NCBI RefSeq assembly: GCF_903181435.1
Contig: NZ_CAEUHO010000001.1
Span: forward strand, 2,855,889 to 2,919,888
Length of the DNA: 64,000 bases
From: Bacteroides acidifaciens
Lineage (GTDB): Bacteria > Bacteroidota > Bacteroidia > Bacteroidales > Bacteroidaceae
Direction: 5' to 3'
Under the pieces are notes generated by a model that saw nothing but the letters and a program-made list of their open reading frames with translations, did not search any database and was not told the DNA's origin. Below, piece by piece: positions 49,538 to 58,400 of this stretch (position 1 is the first letter of the stretch; each line of letters opens with the position of its first letter). A program made the translations under genes and the position numbers.

Positions 49538-51142
49538 TTAGAATCCCAAGAAGAAACGATAAGTGTAGCTATTCGTCTTTATACCTCCCGTTCCTGCCGA
49601 GCCAGCGGTCTTTGAATAAGTAACAATATACATATTCTTATTATTTCGCTCTGTACTACTCCAATAGGTAGCAGATATATCCATTATGTTATCCGATACT
49701 TTAATCAGTTTAGAATTCAACTTAGTCTCTAAAGAATTTTCTTTATCTTGCAAAGCAATAAGTTCTCCACTAGAAGGTACATACCAACCTGTAGAAACAG
49801 GTGGTGCCGGAAAATCATTCTCACAATCATTCTGATAACTGAAACATTCAAAATCAGTTTTGAATTCATTGTAATACAAATCTAAGATTTCCGAGTTATT
49901 ATATCCTAAAAAACGAAGCGGCTTATTCTTACTACTTTCGTTCGTATCATAATATCCTGTTATTGCAACATATGAAGAAGCAAACGGAGTTGTTACAAAC
50001 CAGTCATGCATACTTTTAGTCAAAGCAGGAGAGAATTTGCCTGTCTCTGTGTAAAGACTTAAAACTAATCCATGAACACAATTAGGATGTGAACGAAGTA
50101 ATGCATCATTTTCGGCTGTATAGGGAGTCCCTACAACATCTTTATATAATACGGAAGGCATTGGATTTCCTACCCAACAAACTACTCCAATACAATTATC
50201 TTTGGAAGGTTCTCCTTCACTGCCACTTACCACACTGCCATCCGCATAATAATAATCACCTACCTGTAGATGATGTGTCACCTCTTTATATCCACCATCA
50301 ACAACAAAACGTTTATACTTTCCTTCTTTCATCTTTTCCGCCGTATCAAGCGTACATTGCTTGTCATTGTAATGACCGATAATCTGATTCTCCGATGACG
50401 GTTTTCTTAATAAACGGTATTCATCCTGCTTTGCATCATAATAAGGAGCTATTTTATTTCCTTCGCCCACATTGTCAAGATAGAAAGCTACATCAACAGG
50501 CATGGCAACATAAGGAATTTCTTCCGGCATTGCCACTCCTTCGGCATCCGTAAAGATATAACGGGTGGAAGGCAGCTTCACAACCACCAGACTCATACGG
50601 TGCGTCAACTGAAAGCTTAATGAGTAGTTTCCGTTCTCACCAATCAATGCGGTTGCATTTGAGGTCATCAAATCCTGTTTCGCATACGCTTTTTGGTCAC
50701 TCTGCTCCGTAGTCAGTTCCCAGGCGGCTACCAGAGGAGCAAAGAAATCATCGCCTGCCAAATCTGTCTTACCGCTCATATCCGGTTGATAAGGGTAATA
50801 AGCATAGAAAGTCACTCCCGCCAGGCGCTCATCATACAATATCGGTTTGCCCGACCAACTCGAACCATTGAAAGTAAAAGGCATATTATTGATTTCGTCC
50901 AATATCGCACCGTCTTTCACGGCAAACAATCCGATTTGGTCGCCCTGAGTAAAGGTCGTGACGAATCCCGTATCTTCCGTACGTGTAGACGGTTCATTGC
51001 TAATCAGACCTGTGTCAGTCACATTTAGTACAATTCCGTTCTGTGCATTTCCCGGAACTTCTTCTTCATTCTGAGAACAACCAGCCCAACTGAACAACAG
51101 GATTGCCAGCAAAGCTACTTGTATAAGTTTATATTGTTTCAT
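49538..51142 (-). CDS. Fimbrillin-like lipoprotein with C-terminal FISUMP-type domain
   Basis: 534 residues with lipobox FSWAGC (Cys about 22). The N-terminal half shows fimbrillin strands (FTQGDQIGLFAV, GVTFYAYYPY, YSLSFQLTHRMSLVVVKLPS). The C-terminal half has GWYVPSSGELIALQDKE and YWSSTERNNKNMY, typical of the FISUMP domain. Within a pectin locus such proteins are probably surface glycan-binding or display proteins rather than true fimbriae. Operon with two further fimbrillin-like genes upstream and CE12 downstream. Confidence 0.82.
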   Translation of the reverse strand: MKQYKLIQVALLAILLFSWAGCSQNEEEVPGNAQNGIVLNVTDTGLISNEPSTRTEDTGFVTTFTQGDQIGLFAVKDGAILDEINNMPFTFNGSSWSGKPILYDERLAGVTFYAYYPYQPDMSGKTDLAGDDFFAPLVAAWELTTEQSDQKAYAKQDLMTSNATALIGENGNYSLSFQLTHRMSLVVVKLPSTRYIFTDAEGVAMPEEIPYVAMPVDVAFYLDNVGEGNKIAPYYDAKQDEYRLLRKPSSENQIIGHYNDKQCTLDTAEKMKEGKYKRFVVDGGYKEVTHHLQVGDYYYADGSVVSGSEGEPSKDNCIGVVCWVGNPMPSVLYKDVVGTPYTAENDALLRSHPNCVHGLVLSLYTETGKFSPALTKSMHDWFVTTPFASSYVAITGYYDTNESSKNKPLRFLGYNNSEILDLYYNEFKTDFECFSYQNDCENDFPAPPVSTGWYVPSSGELIALQDKENSLETKLNSKLIKVSDNIMDISATYWSSTERNNKNMYIVTYSKTAGSAGTGGIKTNSYTYRFFLGF

Positions 51143-51163
51143 CTTCGCTTCAAATTTTGAATA

Positions 51164-52051
51164 TTATTCCTTATCAGTTCCTTCCACTTCCTCATCATCA
51201 CCATCCCACGAAACAGAATCTTTCTCTATGGTCACTTTCAGTCCCGGCTTACCAACTCCTACATTGTATGTATATTGGTGTCCGCCTTCCAAGATTCCCT
51301 CTCCATTGCCCGGTGTATGCCCGAAAGTCCTGCCGTCTTTCAACACAACCTTAAAGAACAACTTACTGGACATATCTTGTGGAATCGTCAACAACTGGAA
51401 AGAATAGGCATATCCCTCTCTAGCGTTTAACAGATAAGGTTTCATCACTGCCGTTCCGGCACCTGCGACCGATTGCAATTTACCCTCTGTCATTGTCCCC
51501 TTTGTCACTGCATTTACAGTAAAGACAACGCCATTCAAATCTTCTTCGGACACCGTATCGCCGTCACCCTTCACGTTGATAATCAGTTTTACCGTTCCAT
51601 GACGGAATTTAAGCTTCCGTTCGCTACGGAATTTCATCTTCTCATAGGCATAAAGAAAATCCGAGTTTTGATAGGCTTCATCAGTAGTCTGGTCGGCGGC
51701 TACCGCCCATTCAGTCAATAAGGTTTCCGAAGAAGGATACCAGGCAAACAAAGTTTCTTCCTCTGTGGTCGTGTACCAATAAAGAGGGTCGTTATTCTTG
51801 GCACTCATTTCTCCCGACTGAGAAACCTCATACAGTTTCTGTGAGAAACCGTCATAAAGGGAAACGGATTCTCCCCCGTTCCACTCAGTCTTTTCACCGA
51901 TACCGCGTGTGAAAGTCATACCGGACTTTTCCGCTGTCAACTCCAGCGGATATTTATTATTCTGAAACTCGTCTTCCACTACATTGGTACATGCTCCGAA
52001 GAAGCCTGCCACCGCCAATAAGCTGCCGAGCCATAAGTCTTGTCTTTTCAT
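51164..52051 (-). CDS. Fimbrillin-like lipoprotein
   Basis: 295 residues with lipobox GFFGAC (Cys about 21). Fimbrillin-type pattern: GMTFTRGIGEKTEWNGGESVSLYDG, ETLFAWYPSSE, KLKFRHGTVKLIINVKG, and closing GGHQYTYNVGVGKPGLKVTIE. Second gene of the operon started at 53044. Probably surface-exposed in the RG-I locus; binding partner unknown. Confidence 0.8.
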   Translation of the reverse strand: MKRQDLWLGSLLAVAGFFGACTNVVEDEFQNNKYPLELTAEKSGMTFTRGIGEKTEWNGGESVSLYDGFSQKLYEVSQSGEMSAKNNDPLYWYTTTEEETLFAWYPSSETLLTEWAVAADQTTDEAYQNSDFLYAYEKMKFRSERKLKFRHGTVKLIINVKGDGDTVSEEDLNGVVFTVNAVTKGTMTEGKLQSVAGAGTAVMKPYLLNAREGYAYSFQLLTIPQDMSSKLFFKVVLKDGRTFGHTPGNGEGILEGGHQYTYNVGVGKPGLKVTIEKDSVSWDGDDEEVEGTDKE

Positions 52052-52081
52052 ATCGTTCCTTTTTGAATCCTTATCACTCGT

Positions 52082-53044
52082 TTATTCAGTAACCGAAGCT
52101 GTCACATCTTTATCATCTTCGACTATCCAATCTTCAATCTCCGCTTTGGTGATTGTCATTGCCGGATTTTCGAATGTCACATTATAAGGATAAGCATGTC
52201 CGCTCTCCAAATTCTGAACAGGCATATATTGAGTATATGTCTCATCATTCATCCTTACTTCCAGCAATACTTCCGCCGGCATATCCTGCGGGAAGAGAAT
52301 AATAGACGCAGTCATTTCACCTTCTGCCGGTTTAGTAATATCCATACTCAATTCAGAGTTAGGGGTAGCGACGCCCTTGGCAACAGCCTCACCGGTAGTC
52401 ACGTTGAAAGTTCCTTCGAGTTGCAGGCTTTTCAGATAGACTTTCATATTGTTCAGTGTGGCACCGTTGGTTGCCTTGAACTTCAGTATTATCTTGGTCA
52501 TTTTGTGTGAGAAGTCAAATGTAACGGGAGCTTCGGCACGAATCCCGGTAGCCTTCGCGAATAAGAAGTCTATTTGAGGCTGTTTGTCCGCAGTCTGGTC
52601 TGAGCCGCTTATCGTTTTTGCTATCACACCTTCCGTACCCGGCAAAGTTCCATTCTCACCCTGATAAGGATAATAAGCATTCAAGGTAAACTCACCTTCT
52701 CCTTTCAAACGGATATTATTGTCTGTCGAACCTTCATTCACAACACGAAACGCATTTCCGTTTTCATTGCGGTACTGGATATTAATATAGGTGTCCACTG
52801 CGTTAAGCGTCGCATTATCCTCGTCCGCTTCAACAGTCACTCCGATACGGTCGTCCGTCCCCCACGCCGCACCGACAGCACGGAATTTCTGAACATTGTC
52901 CAACACTTCGTCGATATTTCCAAAAATTTCGATGGGCTTATAAGCGCGGTCTGCTTTTCCCGATTCTTCGTCACTGCAAGCTGAGAAAGCTAATGACACT
53001 AGCATAGCGGCTGCTAAATACATGTTTTTCATTGATGTCTTCAT
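52082..53044 (-). CDS. Fimbrillin-like lipoprotein, first gene of the PUL operon
   Basis: 320 residues with lipobox LAFSAC (Cys about 23). Fimbrillin pattern: WGTDDRIGVTVEAD, GEFTLNAYYPYQGENG, VTFDFSHKMTKIILKFKA, SGHAYPYNVTFENPAMTITKAEIEDW. The start could also be M5 (53032). Preceded by a -7 element and a GTAC/AAATAC operator, so it is likely HTCS-controlled with the rest of the RG-I system. Confidence 0.82.
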   Translation of the reverse strand: MKTSMKNMYLAAAMLVSLAFSACSDEESGKADRAYKPIEIFGNIDEVLDNVQKFRAVGAAWGTDDRIGVTVEADEDNATLNAVDTYINIQYRNENGNAFRVVNEGSTDNNIRLKGEGEFTLNAYYPYQGENGTLPGTEGVIAKTISGSDQTADKQPQIDFLFAKATGIRAEAPVTFDFSHKMTKIILKFKATNGATLNNMKVYLKSLQLEGTFNVTTGEAVAKGVATPNSELSMDITKPAEGEMTASIILFPQDMPAEVLLEVRMNDETYTQYMPVQNLESGHAYPYNVTFENPAMTITKAEIEDWIVEDDKDVTASVTE

Positions 53045-53077
53045 TTTAAGTTATTGTTCTTTTGATTTTTTACTTCC

Positions 53078-53085
53078 GCAAATGT
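53078..53085 (-). promoter_or_regulatory. -7 element of the fimbrillin/CE12 operon
   Basis: The minus strand reads TACATTTG, 34 bp before the ATG. Confidence 0.6.
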
Positions 53086-53101
53086 AGACGTACTTATTGA
53101 A

Positions 53102-53130
53102 GTACACAATGGACGATTGTACGCAAATAC
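53102..53130. promoter_or_regulatory. Putative HTCS operator of the fimbrillin/CE12 operon
   Basis: GTAC (53102) and GTAC (53119) with AAATAC at 53125. On the minus strand GTATTTGCGTACAAT is followed by CATTGTGTAC, closely like the 55406-55432 site. Confidence 0.6.
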
Positions 53131-53204
53131 CTTGGCAATTATCCATTCAAGGGAAGTAAGCCCGCCGGAGTATAATTACCTAGGGAGAAGTGTATATTAT
53201 TCTA

Positions 53205-54341
53205 TTATTTCAGCTTGTACACTTCCGTCCCGGCAAGCAGGAAACAACCTACACCGTAATCCTCAAAGTCGGGTACACTCTTATAAGTAACAGGCTGCCC
53301 GTCTTTAGGCTCCTTACCCGTGCCCTGTACATATCCCAGGAATCCGTTCGGATGAACGGCATCTCTCACCATTGCATTCCATGCCTTTAAAGCAACCGGA
53401 AGATACTCCTTTCGGTCAAGCAGTCCGTTGCGAACTCCCCAAACCATTCCGTAGACAAACAGTGCCGTGCCGGAAGTCTCTTTCCCGCCGAAGTTCGTAG
53501 GGTCATGAAGGCTGACATTCCAGAAACCGTCTTCACGCTGGCACTTCTTCAATGCCTTGCTCATGGTCAGGAAGTCGTTAATATAGTCCTGACGGTGTTT
53601 CTCGTCAGCAGGGATTTCATCCAGTACACGTACCAAGGCGGCATATACCCAGCCGTTCCCGCGGCTCCAGTAACAATCCTCGCCATTCGGCTCCTTATAT
53701 GGCGGGTTAAAATCCTGGTCGCGCCACCACAGACCGTCTTTGGGGTTGAACATACCCGTCTCGTCGTGCTGGCTGCGTGTATAATAATACATGTCCCACA
53801 TCTTGTCATAGTATTTCTGCTCTCCGGTCATTTTGCCGAACTTGGCGAAGATAGGCATTGCCATTTGTACGGCGTCAATCCACCACCAGTCATTTACTTG
53901 CGGAGTGTTCACCACCATGTCGATGCTCGCCTTGATATTCCGAATCATGTTCGGGTCGGACGGACATATATTATACAGGTCGATATAAGTTTGTCCGCAG
54001 CAGTGGTCGTCCGCGTTGCGGGTGGTGTTGCCGTTTCTCATTCCCCATTTGTGGAAGTCCGCCCAGTCGTAGGCATAGCGATAATAATCTTCGTGCGGAT
54101 AAATGCCATATAAAGACATCAGTCCTTCATAATATACACCGCGTGTCCATATATTGCTGGGGCGTACACGGCCATAAAAACTGGGGATGGTATAGTCAGC
54201 ATACTTCTTCATAAAGTAACCGTTCACTTTCTTCATTACCGCCAACGTTTCTTTTTGGTCGGGTAATGTCTGAGCATTCACACTGACAGAACCTGTCAAG
54301 ATGAAAAAGAATAATAGTACGAAAATATTCTTCATGGACAT
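53205..54341 (-). CDS. GH105 unsaturated rhamnogalacturonyl hydrolase (copy 1)
   Basis: GH105 enzymes hydrate and so release the 4,5-unsaturated uronate left by lyases. 378 residues, signal peptide (SVSVNAQ), alpha/alpha barrel with the key Asp D156 (DWWWIDAVQM) and YWSRGNGW. ATG at 54341, M3 (54335) equally possible. It follows the CE4-type gene by 7 bp in one operon. Its N-terminal part is nearly identical, also in DNA, to the partial gene at 63.7 kb. Confidence 0.92.
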   Translation of the reverse strand: MSMKNIFVLLFFFILTGSVSVNAQTLPDQKETLAVMKKVNGYFMKKYADYTIPSFYGRVRPSNIWTRGVYYEGLMSLYGIYPHEDYYRYAYDWADFHKWGMRNGNTTRNADDHCCGQTYIDLYNICPSDPNMIRNIKASIDMVVNTPQVNDWWWIDAVQMAMPIFAKFGKMTGEQKYYDKMWDMYYYTRSQHDETGMFNPKDGLWWRDQDFNPPYKEPNGEDCYWSRGNGWVYAALVRVLDEIPADEKHRQDYINDFLTMSKALKKCQREDGFWNVSLHDPTNFGGKETSGTALFVYGMVWGVRNGLLDRKEYLPVALKAWNAMVRDAVHPNGFLGYVQGTGKEPKDGQPVTYKSVPDFEDYGVGCFLLAGTEVYKLK

Positions 54342-54348
54342 TCTTGGA

Positions 54349-55320
54349 TTATTTATATTTAAAACTTACTTTGATTTTCCCTGCATACGGATTGAAATCG
54401 AAAAGGACTTTCTCTCCTGAGATATGTGCCGGCAGTGGCTTCCTGCCTTGTTTCACGAATACTTCCCCTACTCCTTTACATTCAATCACCATTGTCAACG
54501 GTTCTGTAAACAGTTTCTTGTCTACTGTCATTTCAGGAGTAATCGTCAAGCCTTTCTTTGTTTCCGATACTTTCAACCGAATATCGTCTCTCTCCCTTAT
54601 ATAAGCGGCCACTTCACGGAACGTACCTACCCAAATCTTATCTTCCAGGCTTTTCACCTTGTCCAAATGTTCCCAAAACAGGGACGGTTCCTTAAAAGCA
54701 TCATATCCGTAATTGATTCCATGCGTCATGCCTACTCCCCATTCCCCTTTTTTCATCAAATCATCCAACCATTTGGCAAATCGTTGGGGAGTCGATTTGC
54801 TACCGATTGAAATCTGCCTGGTACGTGTTCCGACCCTGTTTTTGGAAGCCAGTTCCACGATTTCATCGGTTTTATAATTATAGGGATAGCAGTAAGTGAC
54901 AGGCATCGCACCTATATTGGCAAAAATCGCACTGTCATTCTTTTCTATTTCCGTCTTCACCTGTTCCAACGTCAGTCGTTTCGCATTCTTATGTGTCCAG
55001 CTATGGTTGGAAATCTCGTGTCCGTTCTTTGCCATTTTCCTCAGTTCGCCCCAAGTCATCCGGGGTAATTTGGACGATGCCCCTTGTTCCGTATAATAGC
55101 CGCATATCCAAAATGTCCCCCTAAAGCCACGCTTTTCCAATTCCGGCGCAGCTACCGTGGAATGTTCCGCCAAACCGTCATCAAAAGTATAGGAGATAGC
55201 GCAAGTCTTGTCCTGCCTGTATTTGGCGACATAGACTTTCCAGTCCGCTGCCGACAAGGTAGTACCGGTACAGAAAATGCAGAAGAAAGAAACTAGGATA
55301 AAGAAAGAAAGAGTTTTCAT
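54349..55320 (-). CDS. CE4-type polysaccharide deacetylase
   Basis: 323 residues with signal peptide (TLSAADWK). NodB homology domain: SYTFDDGLAEH (Asp pair) and HEISNHSWTH, so the D-H-H metal triad is kept (H-x3-H). CE4 enzymes are Zn-dependent deacetylases of sugars or GlcNAc polymers. After about residue 240 a small strand-rich C-terminal domain follows (IRLKVSETKKGLTITPEMTVD). First gene of the operon with GH105; likely acts on acetylated pectin sugars, which is inferred from position. Confidence 0.88.
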   Translation of the reverse strand: MKTLSFFILVSFFCIFCTGTTLSAADWKVYVAKYRQDKTCAISYTFDDGLAEHSTVAAPELEKRGFRGTFWICGYYTEQGASSKLPRMTWGELRKMAKNGHEISNHSWTHKNAKRLTLEQVKTEIEKNDSAIFANIGAMPVTYCYPYNYKTDEIVELASKNRVGTRTRQISIGSKSTPQRFAKWLDDLMKKGEWGVGMTHGINYGYDAFKEPSLFWEHLDKVKSLEDKIWVGTFREVAAYIRERDDIRLKVSETKKGLTITPEMTVDKKLFTEPLTMVIECKGVGEVFVKQGRKPLPAHISGEKVLFDFNPYAGKIKVSFKYK

Positions 55321-55380
55321 GGTTCTATCAAATGATTAAATATATGGATACAAAAATCTAGTGACGCACTATTTACTTTG

Positions 55381-55388
55381 CAAAAATA
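55381..55388 (-). promoter_or_regulatory. -7 element of the CE4/GH105 operon
   Basis: The minus strand reads TATTTTTG, 61 bp before the ATG. Confidence 0.55.
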
Positions 55389-55405
55389 GGCGTACTTCCT
55401 CTCTT

Positions 55406-55432
55406 GTACAATAGACTATTGTACACAAATAC
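55406..55432. promoter_or_regulatory. Putative HTCS operator of the CE4/GH105 operon
   Basis: GTACAAT-AGACT-ATTGTAC is an inverted repeat (55406-55424) with AAATAC at 55427. Fourth copy of the GTAC/AAATAC site in the locus. Confidence 0.6.
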
Positions 55433-55463
55433 AAGGAAAATTATCCAATATGTAATATTATCG

Positions 55464-58400
55464 CTATGAATCCGATTCCTGTGGCTCCGAAGAAGCGGCA
55501 TCCGTATTCACCCCACGCTGATAAACAGACGGTGCTACGCCGAACTGCGCCTTAAAACATTTGCTGAAATAGAACGGGTCGCTGATACCAACTTTATAGG
55601 ATACTTCCGCAACAGTCAGGTTATCTTCCGAGAGCAGCAGTTCCGCCGCTTTCTTCATCCGCACCACACGCAAGTATTCATTCGGCGAATATCCGGTCAC
55701 ACCGCGCAGCTTCCGGTAGAAGACCGTTCGTCCCAACTTCATAAGCTGCGCAAACTCGTCAATAGAAAATTCAGGACGGGCGAGGTTCTGTTCAAGGATA
55801 GCAGCCAACCGGTCGGCAAATTCCTTATCCCGGTCGGTAGTGCACATGGCAGGACGCACGATACCCGGTTCGCTGGAGAACTTCTCACGCAGTTTGTCGC
55901 GTTGCTCTATCAAACGGAACACACGTGCCAATAGCAGTTTTACGCTGAATGGCTTTGCGATATAGGCGTCCGCTCCCGCTTCGATACCTTCCAAATGTTT
56001 TTCCGGTGAGCTTAATGCAGTCAGCAGGATGATAGGGATATGGCTTGTATCGAAATCCGATTTCAGTTTCCGGGTTACTTCAAATCCTGTCATTCCCGGC
56101 ATAAGCACATCGCAGATTATCAGGTCTGCTTCGGACGTACGCGCTTTCTCAAAGCCGGATGTTCCGTCGGCAGCCACTTCTACTTCAAAATAGTCTCCCA
56201 CTTCTTCTTTCAGGAATTCACGGATATCGTTGTCGTCCTCAATAATCAGGACTTTCCGTTTGTTCAAAGGAGCAGGCAGCTTTTCCGGGTCGGGAAGTTC
56301 TTCCGAGAGTTGCAATAAATGATGCGCCTGTCCGTCCGCTTCTTTCAGCAATACGTTGCCGGGAATCAAAAAGTCTTTCTCCGCATAAACCGCCTTGTCC
56401 GTCGGGATACATACGGTAAATACGGAACCGCCGCCTTCGTTGTCCTTATATTCAATCGTACCCTTATGCACCGATACCAGTTCGTGGCTCAAATGCAGAC
56501 CTACACCGATACTGTCACCGGAGAAGTTGCTCTGCATAAAGCGCTTGAACAGTTCATTCTGTTTCTCTTTGGGGATACCGACTCCCGTATCCGAAACTTG
56601 AATCTGCAATGTTTTCCGGGCTTCGTCCACGTTCACCGAAAGGATGATAGTGCCGTTGGAAGGCGTATATTTGAATGCATTGGAAAGCAGGTTGTAAGTC
56701 ACCTTATCCAGATTTCCCTTGTCGATGAACATCTTATAGGAAGGCACGGAAGGCAGGAAACGGAAATTCATGTTCTTCTGTTCCGCCACGTCGCCGAAGC
56801 TCAGGAATATTTCATAAAGGAACGAGATTACATCGGTTTCTTCCAGAGAAAGTGCCAGTTTATTGTTCTGCATCTTTCTGAATTCCAACAACTGGTTGAT
56901 AAGCCTCAACATACGTTGCGTGCTCTTATCCATCGTCTTCAACGGATATATAAGTTCGCGCGGAATATCCGTGACGCGCTGTATTTTCTCCAGTGCTCCC
57001 TGAATCAATGTAAGCGGGGTACGGAATTCGTGGGAGATATTGGTGAAGAACACCAGTTTATATTCGGTCAACTGCTTTTCCACATTGATGCGGTTGCGCA
57101 GCCCATTAAAGTTGCGGACAATGCGGAAAGCAAAATATAAGGCTACAATCAACAGCAATACATAACACAGCATCGCCCAGGTAGTCTTCCAAAATGGCGG
57201 GACAACCACAATCTTCAATGTAGTCTCGCTATCGTTCCAAATGCCCGACCCGTTGCTCGATTTGACATGAAGCACATATGTCCCCGGATTCAAGTATTTG
57301 AAAGAAGCGAAATTCAAAGGAGAAGGCGCACTCCAACCCTGGTCGTAGTTCTCCAGCCAGTACATATACTTCGTATGTCCGCTATCGGAATAATCAAAGG
57401 TAGAGAAGTCTATCAGAAATGAGTTCTGAAAATATTTCAAAGTGATTTCATCCGAATAGGCAAGTGACTGCTTCAAGGGAGAATCTTCCATTTGCGGATT
57501 CATCTGGGTTCCGTTGACATACAAGTCGGTGAAGACCACCGGAGAAAAACTCTCACTATCCTGTATCTTTTCGGGGTCGATGACAATCAGACCGTAGTTT
57601 GTTCCAAACAATAACTTTCCGTCTTCGCGCATGCAGGCACTATTCTCGCTGTACACATTCCCCAAGGTATAGGAAGAGAAGAAATAATTCTCGAAAGAAT
57701 GATTGGCCGGGTTAAACTTGGAGATACCATACTCGGTAGCCACCCAGATATTTCCGTTCTTGTCTCCGAGAATAGATTGAATCACATCGTTGACCAGTCC
57801 TTCGGAAGTGCCGTAATGCTCATACTTCAAAGAGTTGTAATTATCCTGAGGCTCACAAAGATTCAGTCCCGAACCGGATGTGCCAATCCACATACGTCCT
57901 TTCGTATCCCGGTAGATGCACTTGATTTCGTTACTGCAAAACTTGCCGTTCGTGTAGCTGAACAGGTGATAATTATCAGAATCGGCAATCAATGAATCGG
58001 GATGAAAGATGCAGATGCCTTCGCTGGTTCCTACCCAAACCATCCCGTTCTCGTCTTCCTCTATCACGCGCACCATTCGCAATCCGAATGTCTGCTGGAA
58101 GAAGTGACGGAATTTATACTTGCCGTCCGGCGTAGGTTCTGCCAGTTCAAGCCCGCCGCCGAATGTCCCTATCCACATACGTTCTTTGCGGTCGCGGTAA
58201 ATCGCAAAGACATTATTGTCGGACAAAGCCGTGAGGTCGGAAGGATTATTATAATACCAGGTATCCCCTACTTTCAGTCCGTTTCCACGGGTTCCCGTCC
58301 ACATTCGCCCTTGCCCGTCCTCGGCAATAGCATAAATATTGGAATGGAAATATTGATTGGTCATCTTCGAGCGGAGATTGGAATCGAAGGTGTAAAGCCC

